This document shows positions 1 to 9,639 of a stretch of DNA of 44,676 nucleotides, piece after piece. A program made the translations under genes and the position numbers. The DNA is taken from contig CAZZLH010000009.1 of NCBI GenBank assembly GCA_964654815.1, positions 1 to 44,676 of the forward strand, in the 5' to 3' direction. The stretch comes from ZLKRG08 sp964654815 (GTDB taxonomy: Bacteria; Actinomycetota; Actinomycetes; Nanopelagicales; Nanopelagicaceae). The notes under the pieces were generated by a model. It did no database searches. It had not been told where the DNA came from and saw only the letters and a list, made by a program, of their open reading frames with translations. Within the stretch, counting starts at the first letter, position 1, and every line of letters begins with the position of its first letter.

Positions 1-278
1 TATCTCTAAAGCAAGCGAATGAGGGCGCTGAAATTGAAGTGGAGGCATTTGATCCAACTCAATACGGCATGCCAGCTCGTTATGACGCCTCTGGAAATTT
101 CATCTATCCAGAAGGCTTTGATGCTGATGCCCAAGAGTGGAAGCCAGGATATGAAGCGCAACGCGAAGAGTGGGAGCGCCAGTATGCGGAGGCACAAGCT
201 CGCTTCATGGCGCATAAGAAGCAGAAGGAAGCCGCTAAAGCAGCAGAGGCTGCAGAAGTTGCTCCTGCTGCAGAGTAA
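1..278 (+). CDS. rpsA: 30S ribosomal protein S1, C-terminal end (partial)
   Basis: The frame is open from base 3 to a TAA stop, so only about the last 91 residues are visible. The segment EAFDPTQYGMPARYD, then YPEGFDADAQEW and an acidic/basic helix with REEWERQYAEAQARF, is the characteristic post-S1-domain tail of actinobacterial S1. The S1 RNA-binding repeats lie upstream of the window. The tail ends in an Ala/Glu/Lys-rich low-complexity stretch. S1 binds mRNA on the 30S subunit. Its place just upstream of coaE and uvrB is the usual actinobacterial neighbourhood. A terminator follows 13 bases after the stop. Confidence 0.93.
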   Translation, partial: SLKQANEGAEIEVEAFDPTQYGMPARYDASGNFIYPEGFDADAQEWKPGYEAQREEWERQYAEAQARFMAHKKQKEAAKAAEAAEVAPAAE

Positions 279-291
279 GTAATTAATGAAG

Positions 292-325
292 AGACCTCGC
301 CATGCGCGGGGTCTTTTTATTTTTA
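292..325 (+). terminator. Rho-independent terminator after rpsA
   Basis: A 9-bp stem (AGACCTCGC at 292-300 with GCGGGGTCT at 306-314, one G-U pair) closes a 5-base loop and is followed by a T-rich run with one A. It is the clearest intrinsic terminator in the window and separates rpsA from the coaE-uvr unit. Confidence 0.9.
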
Positions 326-335
326 TTAGGTCAGA

Positions 336-341
336 TAGGTT
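336..341 (+). promoter_or_regulatory. Candidate -10 box of coaE, leaderless geometry
   Basis: TAGGTT lies exactly six bases before the coaE ATG at 348. No convincing Shine-Dalgarno is present, and the T-tract of the rpsA terminator sits where a -35 would be. Transcription starting about seven bases after the hexamer would begin at the start codon. The same spacing recurs at argC, ctaA and the DUF3099 gene. No good -35 is seen, so this rests on the hexamer and geometry only. Confidence 0.4.
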
Positions 342-347
342 TATATC

Positions 348-950
348 ATGAGCCCAATTGGCAGAACTATTGGTTTAACCGGCGGTATTGGCGCTGGTAA
401 ATCGCTAGTTGCTAATTATTTCTTTAGTTTAGGCGCTCAAGTAATTGATGCGGACCAATTGGCTCGCCAAGCAATCGAGCGGGGTAGCGCTGGCTTTGAC
501 GAAGTAGTTGCCATATTTGGAGATCAAATTTTGAAGAATGGCGATATTGATCGTCGAGCGCTAGGCGAAATCGTATTTGCTGATCCTGATGCTAGAAAAC
601 AATTGGAATCGATTATCCATCCAAGAGTCCAGCAATCTCTAGCGGAAGCTAAGAGACGACTTGGCGAAGATGAGATTTTGATTTATGAGATTCCACTGCT
701 GGTTGAGACCAATTCCATGGATCGATTTGACCGAATCATCACTGTAGAGGCGCCATTGCAACAGAGAATTGAGCGGTTGAAAGCCCGCGGGCTTTACCAA
801 TCTGAGATTGAGAAACGTATTGCTAGCCAAGCCACTCCTGAGGCGCGTAGATCAGTAGCTGATATCGTGATTGAAAATGATGGCACAGAAGATGATTTGC
901 TGATCAAAGTAGAGAAGATTTGGGATGAGTTAAATGCGCCCGGTAACTGA
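348..950 (+). CDS. coaE: Dephospho-CoA kinase
   Basis: This 200-residue protein has the length of a stand-alone CoaE. It phosphorylates the 3'-OH of dephospho-CoA, the last step of coenzyme A synthesis, in the cytoplasm. The P-loop GGIGAGKS is at residues 12-19. The motifs ADQLAR, the HPRV segment and EIPLLVE are those of the CoaE NMP-kinase-like fold. Some actinobacterial CoaE proteins carry a C-terminal UPF0157/GrpB domain; this one does not. The stop overlaps the uvrB start by 17 bases, so the two are probably co-transcribed. The ATG at 348 is preferred because the P-loop follows at the normal distance. Confidence 0.95.
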   Translation: MSPIGRTIGLTGGIGAGKSLVANYFFSLGAQVIDADQLARQAIERGSAGFDEVVAIFGDQILKNGDIDRRALGEIVFADPDARKQLESIIHPRVQQSLAEAKRRLGEDEILIYEIPLLVETNSMDRFDRIITVEAPLQQRIERLKARGLYQSEIEKRIASQATPEARRSVADIVIENDGTEDDLLIKVEKIWDELNAPGN

Positions 951-3009
951 TCTACAACGTCGGGTTGCGCCATTTGAAGTTATCTCTGACTTTAAGCCTG
1001 CAGGAGACCAACCTGAGGCGATAGAGGAGCTAGCCAGACGGATTAATGCCGGCGAAGAAGATGTGGTTTTACTAGGCGCAACCGGAACTGGTAAGTCCGC
1101 TACAACCGCTTGGTTGATTGAGCGGCTCCAAAGACCTACTTTGGTATTGGTACATAACAAGACCTTGGCCGCACAATTGGCCAACGAATTTCGCGAGCTT
1201 CTGCCAAATAATGCGGTGGAGTATTTCGTTAGTTATTACGACTACTACCAACCCGAGGCTTATGTGCCACAAACCGATACCTTCATTGAGAAAGATTCCA
1301 GCGTCAATGCCGAGGTAGAACGCTTACGCCACTCCGCCACCAACTCTCTTCTAACTAGAAGAGATGTGGTTGTGGTCGCAACCGTCTCCTGTATCTATGG
1401 TTTAGGTACGCCACAGGAATATGTCGATCGAATGGTGAGATTGCGGGTTGGCGAGGAGATCGAACGTAACGCTTTGCTACGTAGATTTGTGGATATTCAA
1501 TATAAAAGAAACGACTTAGCATTCGAGCGAGGCACCTTTCGCGTACGAGGCGACACCATAGAGATAATCCCAATGTACGAAGAGCTTGCGTTACGAATCG
1601 AGATGTTTGGTGATGAGATTGAACGGATCACCACGTTACATCCGCTGACTGGTGAGATTGTCAGAGAAGAAGAGGAGATGTACATCTTCCCGGCAACCCA
1701 TTATGCAGCAGGACCAGAGACTCTAAAGCGAGCCTTGGCTGAGATCGAAGCTGATATGGAGATGCAGGTAGCCAAATTTGAGAAGCAGGGAAAGTTACTT
1801 GAGGCCCAAAGACTTCGAATGCGAACCACTTTTGATTTAGAGATGATGCAGCAACTGGGATTTTGTAGCGGTATCGAGAACTACTCACGTTATTTGGATG
1901 ATCGAGCACCGGGAAGCGCACCCAACTGTTTGTTAGATTATTTCCCAGAGGACTTTTTAGTTGTAATCGATGAAAGTCACGTAACTGTGCCGCAGATTGG
2001 CGCTATGTACGAGGGTGATGCTTCTAGAAAGCGGACCTTGGTCGAGCATGGATTTAGATTGCCAAGCGCGCTTGATAACCGACCACTTAAGTTCCCAGAA
2101 TTCTTGGAGCGAGTCGGGCAGAAGGTTTACCTATCTGCCACTCCAGGTAAGTACGAGTTAGAGAAGTGCCATGGAGAGGTTGTGGAGCAAGTCATCCGAC
2201 CAACTGGTTTGGTCGATCCACAAATCGTGGTTAAGCCAATTCGAGGCCAGATCGATGATCTGCTGCATGAGATCAACCTGCGAGCCGAACGAAATGAGCG
2301 AGTGCTAGTAACAACATTGACTAAGAAAATGGCAGAGGACCTCACTGAGTATTTGCAGGAACGTAGAGTTCGAGTCCGATATCTACATTCAGAGGTAGAT
2401 ACTCTGCGCCGAGTGGAGCTACTTCGAGAATTACGTACCGGTGATTACGACGTACTAGTCGGCATCAATCTGCTTCGCGAAGGATTAGATCTTCCAGAAG
2501 TCTCATTGGTGTCGATTTTGGATGCGGATAAAGAAGGTTTCCTGAGATCGGCCACATCGCTAATACAGACCATAGGTCGTGCGGCGCGAAATGTCTCAGG
2601 TGAAGTACATATGTATGCCGATAACATCACCGATTCAATGAGCAAGGCGATCGATGAGACCAATCGTCGTAGAGCCAAGCAGATTGCCTATAACAAAGAG
2701 CGAGGCGTCGACCCTCAACCGCTACGAAAGAAGATCTCGGATATTACTGAGTTGATTGCGCGCGAGGAGGCGGATACTGAAAAGTTAATGGCGGGAAATC
2801 GCACCGCTCTGCCAGCTTCTCCCGCAATCGGAGTCCACACCAAAGAGCTGGTCAATCTACCGCGCCAGGAATTACTTGCGTTGATAGAGTCGCTCACTCA
2901 ACAGATGCGTAGCGCTGCAAGTGAACTTCAATTTGAACTTGCCGCTAGGTTGCGCGATGAGATTAAAGATTTGAAGCGAGAGCTTCGAGCGATGGAAGAG
3001 GCGAACTAA
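934..3009 (+). CDS. uvrB: UvrABC system protein B, excinuclease helicase subunit
   Basis: UvrB is the damage-verification helicase-like subunit of nucleotide excision repair; it is loaded by UvrA and then recruits UvrC. The 691-residue protein has Walker A GATGTGKS at residues 48-55, the beta-hairpin region with YYDYYQPEAYVP, the DEAD-like motif VVIDESH, the helicase C domain with QTIGRAARN, and a C-terminal UVR coiled-coil motif (ASELQFELAARLRDEI) that contacts UvrC. The start at 934 lies inside the end of coaE and gives the usual MRPVTDLQRRVAPF N-terminus. Its stop is directly followed by the uvrA GTG. Confidence 0.97.
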   Translation: MRPVTDLQRRVAPFEVISDFKPAGDQPEAIEELARRINAGEEDVVLLGATGTGKSATTAWLIERLQRPTLVLVHNKTLAAQLANEFRELLPNNAVEYFVSYYDYYQPEAYVPQTDTFIEKDSSVNAEVERLRHSATNSLLTRRDVVVVATVSCIYGLGTPQEYVDRMVRLRVGEEIERNALLRRFVDIQYKRNDLAFERGTFRVRGDTIEIIPMYEELALRIEMFGDEIERITTLHPLTGEIVREEEEMYIFPATHYAAGPETLKRALAEIEADMEMQVAKFEKQGKLLEAQRLRMRTTFDLEMMQQLGFCSGIENYSRYLDDRAPGSAPNCLLDYFPEDFLVVIDESHVTVPQIGAMYEGDASRKRTLVEHGFRLPSALDNRPLKFPEFLERVGQKVYLSATPGKYELEKCHGEVVEQVIRPTGLVDPQIVVKPIRGQIDDLLHEINLRAERNERVLVTTLTKKMAEDLTEYLQERRVRVRYLHSEVDTLRRVELLRELRTGDYDVLVGINLLREGLDLPEVSLVSILDADKEGFLRSATSLIQTIGRAARNVSGEVHMYADNITDSMSKAIDETNRRRAKQIAYNKERGVDPQPLRKKISDITELIAREEADTEKLMAGNRTALPASPAIGVHTKELVNLPRQELLALIESLTQQMRSAASELQFELAARLRDEIKDLKRELRAMEEAN

Positions 3010-5883
3010 GTGACTGAGCAGTTGGTAGTTCGGGGCGCCCGAGAACATAATCTAAAGAATGTCTCTGTTGAGTTGCCCCGAAACTCCCTAGTGGTCTTTA
3101 CCGGATTATCTGGTTCTGGGAAATCTTCACTCGCCTTTGACACTATCTTCGCCGAAGGACAACGTCGCTATGTTGAGTCTCTCTCAGCTTATGCCAGGCA
3201 GTTCCTCGGCCAGATGGATAAACCGGATGTTGATTTTATTGAAGGGCTCTCACCAGCAGTCTCGATTGATCAGAAATCAACCAACCGAAATCCTCGATCA
3301 ACCGTAGGAACGATCACTGAGGTTTATGATTACCTTCGTCTCTTATTTGCGCGAGCGGGAAGACCACATTGTCCTAATTGCGGCAAGGAAGTTGCCCGCC
3401 AAACCCCGCAAGCTATCGTTGATCAAATTTTGGATCTACCTGCCGGAACCAAGTTTCAAGTTTTGGCGCCGATGGTGCGAGCCAGAAAAGGTGAGTTCGC
3501 CGATGTCTGGCAGGAGCTGATTACTCAAGGATTCTCACGAGCCAGGGTAGATGGCAAAGTAATACAACTCTCCGAGCCACCAAAGTTAAAGAAGCAAGAG
3601 AAGCACACGATTGAAATCGTGGTAGACCGCCTACAAGTTAAACCTGAATCCAAATCACGTATCACGGATTCGATTGAGACGGCACTTCGTTTGGGTAATG
3701 GCATCGTGGTGCTTGATGTGATTGATAAGGCGGAACTGACTTACTCAGAGCACCTCGCTTGCCATGATTGCGGCCTCTCTTTTGAGGAGTTGGAGCCTCG
3801 CTCCTTCTCATTTAACTCACCATTTGGCGCTTGCCCTGAGTGCACTGGATTAGGCACGAAGCTAGAGGTAGATGAGGAATTAATAATTCCTGATGATTCA
3901 ATCTCTATCAGTGAAGGCGCCATTGCGCTCTGGTCTAGCAGCGCAGGAAGCGAATACTTTATGCGGCTGCTTGAGGGCCTGGCTTCTGACTTGAAGTTCT
4001 CACTAGATACGCCTTGGAAACGATTAAGCGAGAAGGCAAAACAGGCTGTACTTCATGGCTATGACTATGAAGTTCATGTGAAGTATAAGAATCGGTATGG
4101 CAGGGTAAGAAATTACTCAACTGGCTATGAGGGCGTAATCCCGTTCATTCATCGCAAACATGAGGAGACCGACAGCGATTACTCACGGGAGAAATATGAA
4201 TCATTTATGCGGGAAATCCCCTGCGCGGTCTGCAAAGGGGCCAGGTTAAAGCCAGAGATTCTGGCTGTGACTATCGGCAACAAATCTATTCATGAGATTT
4301 GTGAATTATCTATAGATGAATGTGCCAAATTCTTGAAAGAGATCAAGTTGAATCAGCGCGAACAGAAGATTGCCGAGCGTGTTTTAAAGGAAGTACATGA
4401 GCGTTTGGGATTCTTGCTAGATGTCGGACTGGATTATCTGACCTTGTCTCGCGCTGCCGGTTCGCTCTCCGGAGGCGAGGCACAGAGAATCAGATTAGCC
4501 ACGCAAATCGGCTCGGGTTTAGTTGGCGTTCTGTATGTATTGGATGAGCCCAGTATCGGATTGCATCAACGAGATAATCGAAGATTGATCGATACCTTGA
4601 CCAGATTAAGGAATTTAGGAAATACCTTGATAGTGGTCGAGCATGATGAGGAGACGATCCGTACCGCAGATTGGATCGTAGATATCGGCCCTGGTGCTGG
4701 CGAACATGGCGGGGAAGTTGTAGTCAGTGGCACCTATGATGACTTGATCAATAGCAAGAGTTCGATAACCGGCGCATATATCTCGGGTCGAAAGGCTATT
4801 GCGATTCCTAGTAGCAGGCGCGCAGTAGATCCCAAACGCAAATTAGTGATCAAAGGCGCAAAGGAGAACAATCTCAAGAACATCGATGTTGAGATTCCAC
4901 TGGGGCTATTTGTGGCGGTCACGGGGGTCTCTGGTTCTGGAAAATCCACGCTAGTTAATGACATCCTTTACGTAGCACTTGCCAACAAATTAAATGGCGC
5001 ACGCATGGTGGCTGGACGCCATCGCACTGTTACGGGAGTAGAGAACTTAGACAAAGTGGTGCATGTGGATCAATCGCCTATAGGAAGAACTCCCAGATCT
5101 AATCCCGCCACTTACACTGGAGTTTTTGACAAGGTACGTGCGCTCTTTGCCGAAACCACAGAGGCGAAAGTTCGGGGATATCAGCAGGGCAGATTTAGTT
5201 TCAATGTAAAGGGAGGACGCTGCGAGAATTGTGCTGGTGATGGAACCATCACAATCGAGATGAACTTCCTGCCCGACGTCTATGTGCCTTGCGAAGTCTG
5301 CCATGGCGCCAGATATAACCGCGAAACTTTAGAGGTACATTACAAAGGTAAGACCATTGCAAATGTGCTTGATATGCCGATCGAGGAGGCATACAACTTC
5401 TTCGAATCGGTTCCTACCATTGCTCGCTACTTAAAAACCTTATGCGATGTGGGCTTGGGCTATGTCAGATTAGGACAATCGGCTCCGACCTTATCTGGTG
5501 GAGAGGCGCAGCGCGTTAAATTGGCCACCGAATTACAACGCCGTTCGACTGGTCGAACCATCTATGTACTTGACGAACCAACTACCGGTTTACATTTCGA
5601 GGATGTCAATAAGCTGCTAGGAGTATTAAATCGCTTGGTTAATACCGGGAACACCGTGGTGGTCATCGAACACAATCTTGACGTCATCAAGAGCGCAGAT
5701 TGGATCATCGATATGGGACCAGAAGGCGGTTTCCGCGGCGGCCAAGTGGTGGCGCAGGGTACGCCTGAAGCTGTTGCCAAGGTTGCCGATAGCTATACCG
5801 GCAAATTTGTAAAAGAGATACTGAGCCATAATCGCGCTACAGCCAAGCCAGCTCCGCAAGTTAAGCGCAAAATCAAGAGTTAG
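3010..5883 (+). CDS. uvrA: UvrABC system protein A, damage-sensing ATPase
   Basis: UvrA dimers scan DNA for bulky lesions and deliver UvrB. This 957-residue protein contains two ABC ATPase modules. The first Walker A is GLSGSGKSS at residues 32-40 and the second is GVSGSGKST at about 639-647. Each half has an LSGGEAQR signature, LDEPSIGLH or LDEPTTGLH Walker B regions, and zinc-binding CxxC pairs (CPNC, CHDC/CPEC, CAVC, CENC/CEVC). The start is a GTG that begins at the base after the uvrB stop, giving MTEQLVVRGAREHNLKNV as in the family. No spacer means translation is probably coupled to uvrB. Confidence 0.97.
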   Translation: MTEQLVVRGAREHNLKNVSVELPRNSLVVFTGLSGSGKSSLAFDTIFAEGQRRYVESLSAYARQFLGQMDKPDVDFIEGLSPAVSIDQKSTNRNPRSTVGTITEVYDYLRLLFARAGRPHCPNCGKEVARQTPQAIVDQILDLPAGTKFQVLAPMVRARKGEFADVWQELITQGFSRARVDGKVIQLSEPPKLKKQEKHTIEIVVDRLQVKPESKSRITDSIETALRLGNGIVVLDVIDKAELTYSEHLACHDCGLSFEELEPRSFSFNSPFGACPECTGLGTKLEVDEELIIPDDSISISEGAIALWSSSAGSEYFMRLLEGLASDLKFSLDTPWKRLSEKAKQAVLHGYDYEVHVKYKNRYGRVRNYSTGYEGVIPFIHRKHEETDSDYSREKYESFMREIPCAVCKGARLKPEILAVTIGNKSIHEICELSIDECAKFLKEIKLNQREQKIAERVLKEVHERLGFLLDVGLDYLTLSRAAGSLSGGEAQRIRLATQIGSGLVGVLYVLDEPSIGLHQRDNRRLIDTLTRLRNLGNTLIVVEHDEETIRTADWIVDIGPGAGEHGGEVVVSGTYDDLINSKSSITGAYISGRKAIAIPSSRRAVDPKRKLVIKGAKENNLKNIDVEIPLGLFVAVTGVSGSGKSTLVNDILYVALANKLNGARMVAGRHRTVTGVENLDKVVHVDQSPIGRTPRSNPATYTGVFDKVRALFAETTEAKVRGYQQGRFSFNVKGGRCENCAGDGTITIEMNFLPDVYVPCEVCHGARYNRETLEVHYKGKTIANVLDMPIEEAYNFFESVPTIARYLKTLCDVGLGYVRLGQSAPTLSGGEAQRVKLATELQRRSTGRTIYVLDEPTTGLHFEDVNKLLGVLNRLVNTGNTVVVIEHNLDVIKSADWIIDMGPEGGFRGGQVVAQGTPEAVAKVADSYTGKFVKEILSHNRATAKPAPQVKRKIKS

Positions 5884-5885
5884 TT

Positions 5886-7778
5886 ATGCCGGCTAATTTC
5901 CGTCCGGAACAGATCCCTACCGAACCAGGTGTGTATCGCTTCTACGATGCTGCAGATCAGATTCTGTATGTGGGCAAGGCCAAGAATTTAAAGAATCGCC
6001 TCATCACATATTTTCAGAGCAATCTACCTGAACGAACTGATCGAATGGTCTCACAAGCAGCCAGAGTGGATTGGACGATTGTAAAAAGCGACGTAGAAGC
6101 GTTGCAATTGGAGTACACCTGGATTAAGCAGTACAAACCGCCATTTAATGTGCGTTTTAGAGATGACAAGTCCTATCCATACTTGGCACTGACTTTGAAT
6201 GATAAATTCCCAAGACTATTCATCACGCGGCAAGAGAAGCGAAAAGGGGTCAGGTACTACGGTCCATATATTCAAGCATGGGCGCTACGCACCACACATG
6301 ACACGATACTGAAGGTCTTCCCGGTGCGCAGTTGCTCTGCCGGTAACTTCGAACGCGCTAAGGCGAGCAAACGCCAGTGTCTACTAGGCGATATTGGTAA
6401 ATGTGCCGCCCCATGCGTTGGATGGATCTCCGAGTCAGAGCATAAGGATCTGGCTATCAAATTAGATAAGTTTTTAAGTAGCGATACCGCTGGAAATGTT
6501 GATTTGATCTCCATCCTGGAAAAGGAGATGGCGGAAGCTGCCGCAAACGAGGAATTCGAACGGGCAGCCAGGTTAAGAGATCAGGCAAATGCGCTGGCCA
6601 CGGCGCGCGAATCAAGTGAAGCAGCTTTATCAGAGACCATTAATGCCGACATCATCTCCCTATATACCGAAGGCTTACATACCGCGGCATCTATTTTCAA
6701 AGTAAGGGGTGGCGCTATCAGAGGTTCGCGAAGTTGGATTCTTAGTCAAGACCAGGTGCTTGAAGGTGAGGATGAATTAACTCCTTTTCTTATCTCTACT
6801 TATCAAGATGAGGAGTTGCCGGCGGAGTTGATCGTCAATCGTGCAGTTGATGAAAACCTCGGAGATTACTTTGCCAACTTACGTGGCGCCAAAGTGAGTA
6901 TTCGCGTTCCACAACGTGGCGAGAAGCTTGAATTGAGCCAAACAGTTGAGAGAAATGCCAGGTATTCTCTAATTCAATACCTATCCAAACGAGCCAATGA
7001 TGCTGCGGTCAGTGGTAGGGCACTTACCCAAATCCAAGAGAGCTTGGGCCTTGATGCTGCACCACTACGCATCGAATGCTTTGATATCTCAAATACATCC
7101 GGCACCACAGTGGTGGCTTCAATGGTGGTATTCGAAGATGGTCAGGCAAAGAAGAGTGATTACCGCAGATTTATCATCGATACCGAGAGCGCAAGTGATG
7201 ACACTAGGGCTATGCACCAAGTTATTACCCGAAGAATGAAGCGTTGGATATCTGATCAGAATGTAGAACTTGGTGAGGTAGTAGGTAAATTTGCTTATGC
7301 CCCAAATTTGATAGTGGTGGATGGTGGTGCGCCTCAAGTTAATGCTGCAGAGAGAGCATTACTTGAATTAGGTATCACCGATATCGCGGTTGTTGGATTA
7401 GCTAAGCGTCTGGAGGAGATCTGGCTACCTGGCAATCCCGATCCGATAATTCTGCCGAGAAATAGTGAGGGCCTATATCTACTTCAGAGATTACGAGATG
7501 AAGCGCATAGATTTGCCATAACTTTCCATAGATCAAAGAGGTCAAAGGTCATGTTGGAGTCTTTGCTAGATGAGATAGAAGATTTGGGCCCCACTCGCCG
7601 GGCAGCCTTGCTAGATAGATTTGGCAGCGTCGCTGCAATACGTAAGGCCTCGGTGGAAGACTTAGCGCAGACCCCTGGCATTGGATTGAGAATTGCCGAG
7701 GGCATAACGAATTATTTGAATTCCACGAAAACAATGGCGAAGGTCAATATGGAGACCGGTGAGATTGAAGATGCTTGA
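5886..7778 (+). CDS. uvrC: UvrABC system protein C, dual-incision nuclease
   Basis: UvrC cuts on both sides of the lesion in the UvrB-DNA complex. The 630-residue protein has an N-terminal GIY-YIG nuclease domain (PGVYRFYD, LYVGKAKNLKNR), a central UVR motif (NEEFERAARLRDQ) that matches the one in UvrB, an RNase H-like endonuclease core (ECFDISN, VVDGG), and C-terminal helix-hairpin-helix motifs (FGSVAAIRKASVEDLAQTPG). It starts two bases after the uvrA stop. In many actinobacteria other genes separate uvrB, uvrA and uvrC; here all three abut. Confidence 0.97.
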   Translation: MPANFRPEQIPTEPGVYRFYDAADQILYVGKAKNLKNRLITYFQSNLPERTDRMVSQAARVDWTIVKSDVEALQLEYTWIKQYKPPFNVRFRDDKSYPYLALTLNDKFPRLFITRQEKRKGVRYYGPYIQAWALRTTHDTILKVFPVRSCSAGNFERAKASKRQCLLGDIGKCAAPCVGWISESEHKDLAIKLDKFLSSDTAGNVDLISILEKEMAEAAANEEFERAARLRDQANALATARESSEAALSETINADIISLYTEGLHTAASIFKVRGGAIRGSRSWILSQDQVLEGEDELTPFLISTYQDEELPAELIVNRAVDENLGDYFANLRGAKVSIRVPQRGEKLELSQTVERNARYSLIQYLSKRANDAAVSGRALTQIQESLGLDAAPLRIECFDISNTSGTTVVASMVVFEDGQAKKSDYRRFIIDTESASDDTRAMHQVITRRMKRWISDQNVELGEVVGKFAYAPNLIVVDGGAPQVNAAERALLELGITDIAVVGLAKRLEEIWLPGNPDPIILPRNSEGLYLLQRLRDEAHRFAITFHRSKRSKVMLESLLDEIEDLGPTRRAALLDRFGSVAAIRKASVEDLAQTPGIGLRIAEGITNYLNSTKTMAKVNMETGEIEDA

Positions 7779-7799
7779 CAGGTGCAGGAAGATGTCAGC

Positions 7800-8657
7800 A
7801 TGAGTGGGGAGTTACTGCTACTTACCGGAATGTCTGGGGCTGGGCGATCTACTGTGGCGCATGCTCTGGAAGACTCTGGATGGTACGTAGTCGACAACTT
7901 GCCACCGGTCCTACTACTTGATTTAGTGCAGAGCTCTGACGCGGCCCGCTTGGCGGTGGTAGTAGATGTTCGCACTGGTAAGTACTTCGATGAATTAAGT
8001 GACGCGATAAAGAAGTTGCGTAACTCTGGAATTACCTTCCGGATGCTCTTTTTGGATGCGTCGGATCAGGCTCTAGTTCAGCGGTTCGAATCCACTCGGC
8101 GGCCGCATCCGTTGCAGGGTAATGGTCGAATCGTTGATGGCATTCAAAAAGAGCGGACCCGACTAGAGGAATTTCGCGCAGATGCTGATCAGGTTATCGA
8201 TACCAGTAATTTAAATGTCCATCAATTAGAGAAGCGAATAAATGAGTTCTTTCACCAAGATGGAGCTGCTGGAATAAGAATCAACGTACTTAGTTTTGGA
8301 TACAAATATGGAATTCCAGTTGATGCTGACTTGGTCTTAGATTGTCGCTTTATTCCAAATCCCCATTGGGTGCCCGAATTACGGCCAAAGACCGGACAAG
8401 ATGCGCAGGTCAGTCAATATGTATTGGCTCAAGAGGGCGTTACTGAAGCGATCAAAAACTATGCGACCTTGCTAAAGCAGATGAGCTCTGGCTATCTTCG
8501 AGAGGGAAAGAAATACATAACTTTGGCAGTGGGATGCACAGGTGGCAAACATCGCAGCGTGGCAATTGCAGAGGAGTTGGCAAAACAGCTCTCTGGAGCA
8601 CATGGCGATTTTGAAATTGAGGCACATTCAGTGCATCGAGACGTGGGCAGGGAATAG
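7800..8657 (+). CDS. rapZ: RapZ-family nucleotide-binding protein
   Basis: This is a P-loop protein of the RapZ (YvcJ) family. In E. coli RapZ binds small RNAs that control amino-sugar synthesis; in actinobacteria its role is unclear. Walker A GMSGAGRS is at residues 10-17, followed by DNLPP and the C-terminal segments SFGYKYGIP, DCRFIPNPHW, GCTGGKHRSV and VHRDVGRE typical of the family. I chose the ATG at 7800 because AGGAAG lies eight bases upstream; an in-frame GTG at 7782 has no good ribosome site. The rapZ-yvcK-whiA order is conserved in Gram-positive bacteria. Confidence 0.93.
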   Translation: MSGELLLLTGMSGAGRSTVAHALEDSGWYVVDNLPPVLLLDLVQSSDAARLAVVVDVRTGKYFDELSDAIKKLRNSGITFRMLFLDASDQALVQRFESTRRPHPLQGNGRIVDGIQKERTRLEEFRADADQVIDTSNLNVHQLEKRINEFFHQDGAAGIRINVLSFGYKYGIPVDADLVLDCRFIPNPHWVPELRPKTGQDAQVSQYVLAQEGVTEAIKNYATLLKQMSSGYLREGKKYITLAVGCTGGKHRSVAIAEELAKQLSGAHGDFEIEAHSVHRDVGRE

Positions 8658-8662
8658 GCGCT

Positions 8663-9631
8663 TTGAACTCTCAGTTAGATTTCTCTACCCCGAAAGTTGT
8701 TGCGTTAGGTGGGGGTCATGGCCTTGCAGCCACTTTGAGCGCCTTACGACAATTAACTCATCAGATAACTGCGATAGTGACAGTTGCAGATAATGGTGGC
8801 TCAAGTGGGCGACTTCGTGAAGAGTTTGAGATATTGCCACCAGGAGATTTGCGAATGGCGCTAACTGCGCTCTGTTCAGATGATGAGTGGGGTAGGAGTT
8901 GGGCTGAGATATTGCAATATAGATTCACAAGTGAAGGGCATTTAAATCGTCATACCGTTGGCAATTTACTTTTGACCGCGCTCTGGGATCGTGATGGTGA
9001 TTTCGTCGCAGGTTTGGACCGAGTTGGTTCATTATTGAAAGTGGTTGGTCGAGTTCTGCCCATGGCGGCAGAGCCGTTAGATATCGAAGGTACATTCCAG
9101 ACCAATGTCGGTCGAATTGTGGTGCGCGGACAATCGGAGGTCGCCACCGCGAAGGGACGTTTAGAGTCGATTCGAATCATCCCTGAGAATCCAACTGCGC
9201 GCCCGGAATCTCTAAGAGCGATTGAGCTGGCAGATTACATCACTATGGGACCGGGCTCTTGGCTCACCTCTGTCCTGCCACACTTAATGGTCCCAGCCCA
9301 ACGAGAGGCGCTCTCTGCATCGAAGGCGCGAAAGATCCTCCTTTTAAATTTAGATTCTCATCCATCAATATCTGGTGAGGAGTTTGCCGGTTACACCCCT
9401 GAAGAACATCTGCAATTACTAAGAGATTATGCGCCATCGCTTCGCTTCGATTATGTGATTGCTGATTTATCAGGGATCAGGGAGGAGCGAAACCTTGAAG
9501 CAATGGTTGAAGGTTTCGGCGGTAAGTTAGTAACCGCTGATTTAAGGCGAGCACCAGGTGCGATACATCACGATATTACGAAATTAATTTCTGTTTTCCG
9601 CCACATTTTTACGGAAAGTAAGGTTGAATAA
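8663..9631 (+). CDS. yvcK: YvcK/CuvA-type UDP-sugar-binding protein (CofD-like fold)
   Basis: YvcK-family proteins are needed for growth on gluconeogenic carbon sources and for cell shape, and bind UDP-sugars; the biochemical activity is unsettled. The 322-residue protein has the glycine-rich start VVALGGGHGL, then TVADNGGSSGRLR and LPPGDLRMAL, RHTVGNLLL and GPGSWLTSVLPHL, all family hallmarks. The start is a TTG at 8663 with AGGG about ten bases upstream; no ATG or GTG gives a full N-terminus. It begins five bases after rapZ and ends eight before whiA. Confidence 0.92.
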   Translation: MNSQLDFSTPKVVALGGGHGLAATLSALRQLTHQITAIVTVADNGGSSGRLREEFEILPPGDLRMALTALCSDDEWGRSWAEILQYRFTSEGHLNRHTVGNLLLTALWDRDGDFVAGLDRVGSLLKVVGRVLPMAAEPLDIEGTFQTNVGRIVVRGQSEVATAKGRLESIRIIPENPTARPESLRAIELADYITMGPGSWLTSVLPHLMVPAQREALSASKARKILLLNLDSHPSISGEEFAGYTPEEHLQLLRDYAPSLRFDYVIADLSGIREERNLEAMVEGFGGKLVTADLRRAPGAIHHDITKLISVFRHIFTESKVE

Positions 9632-9639
9632 AGCCTGAT

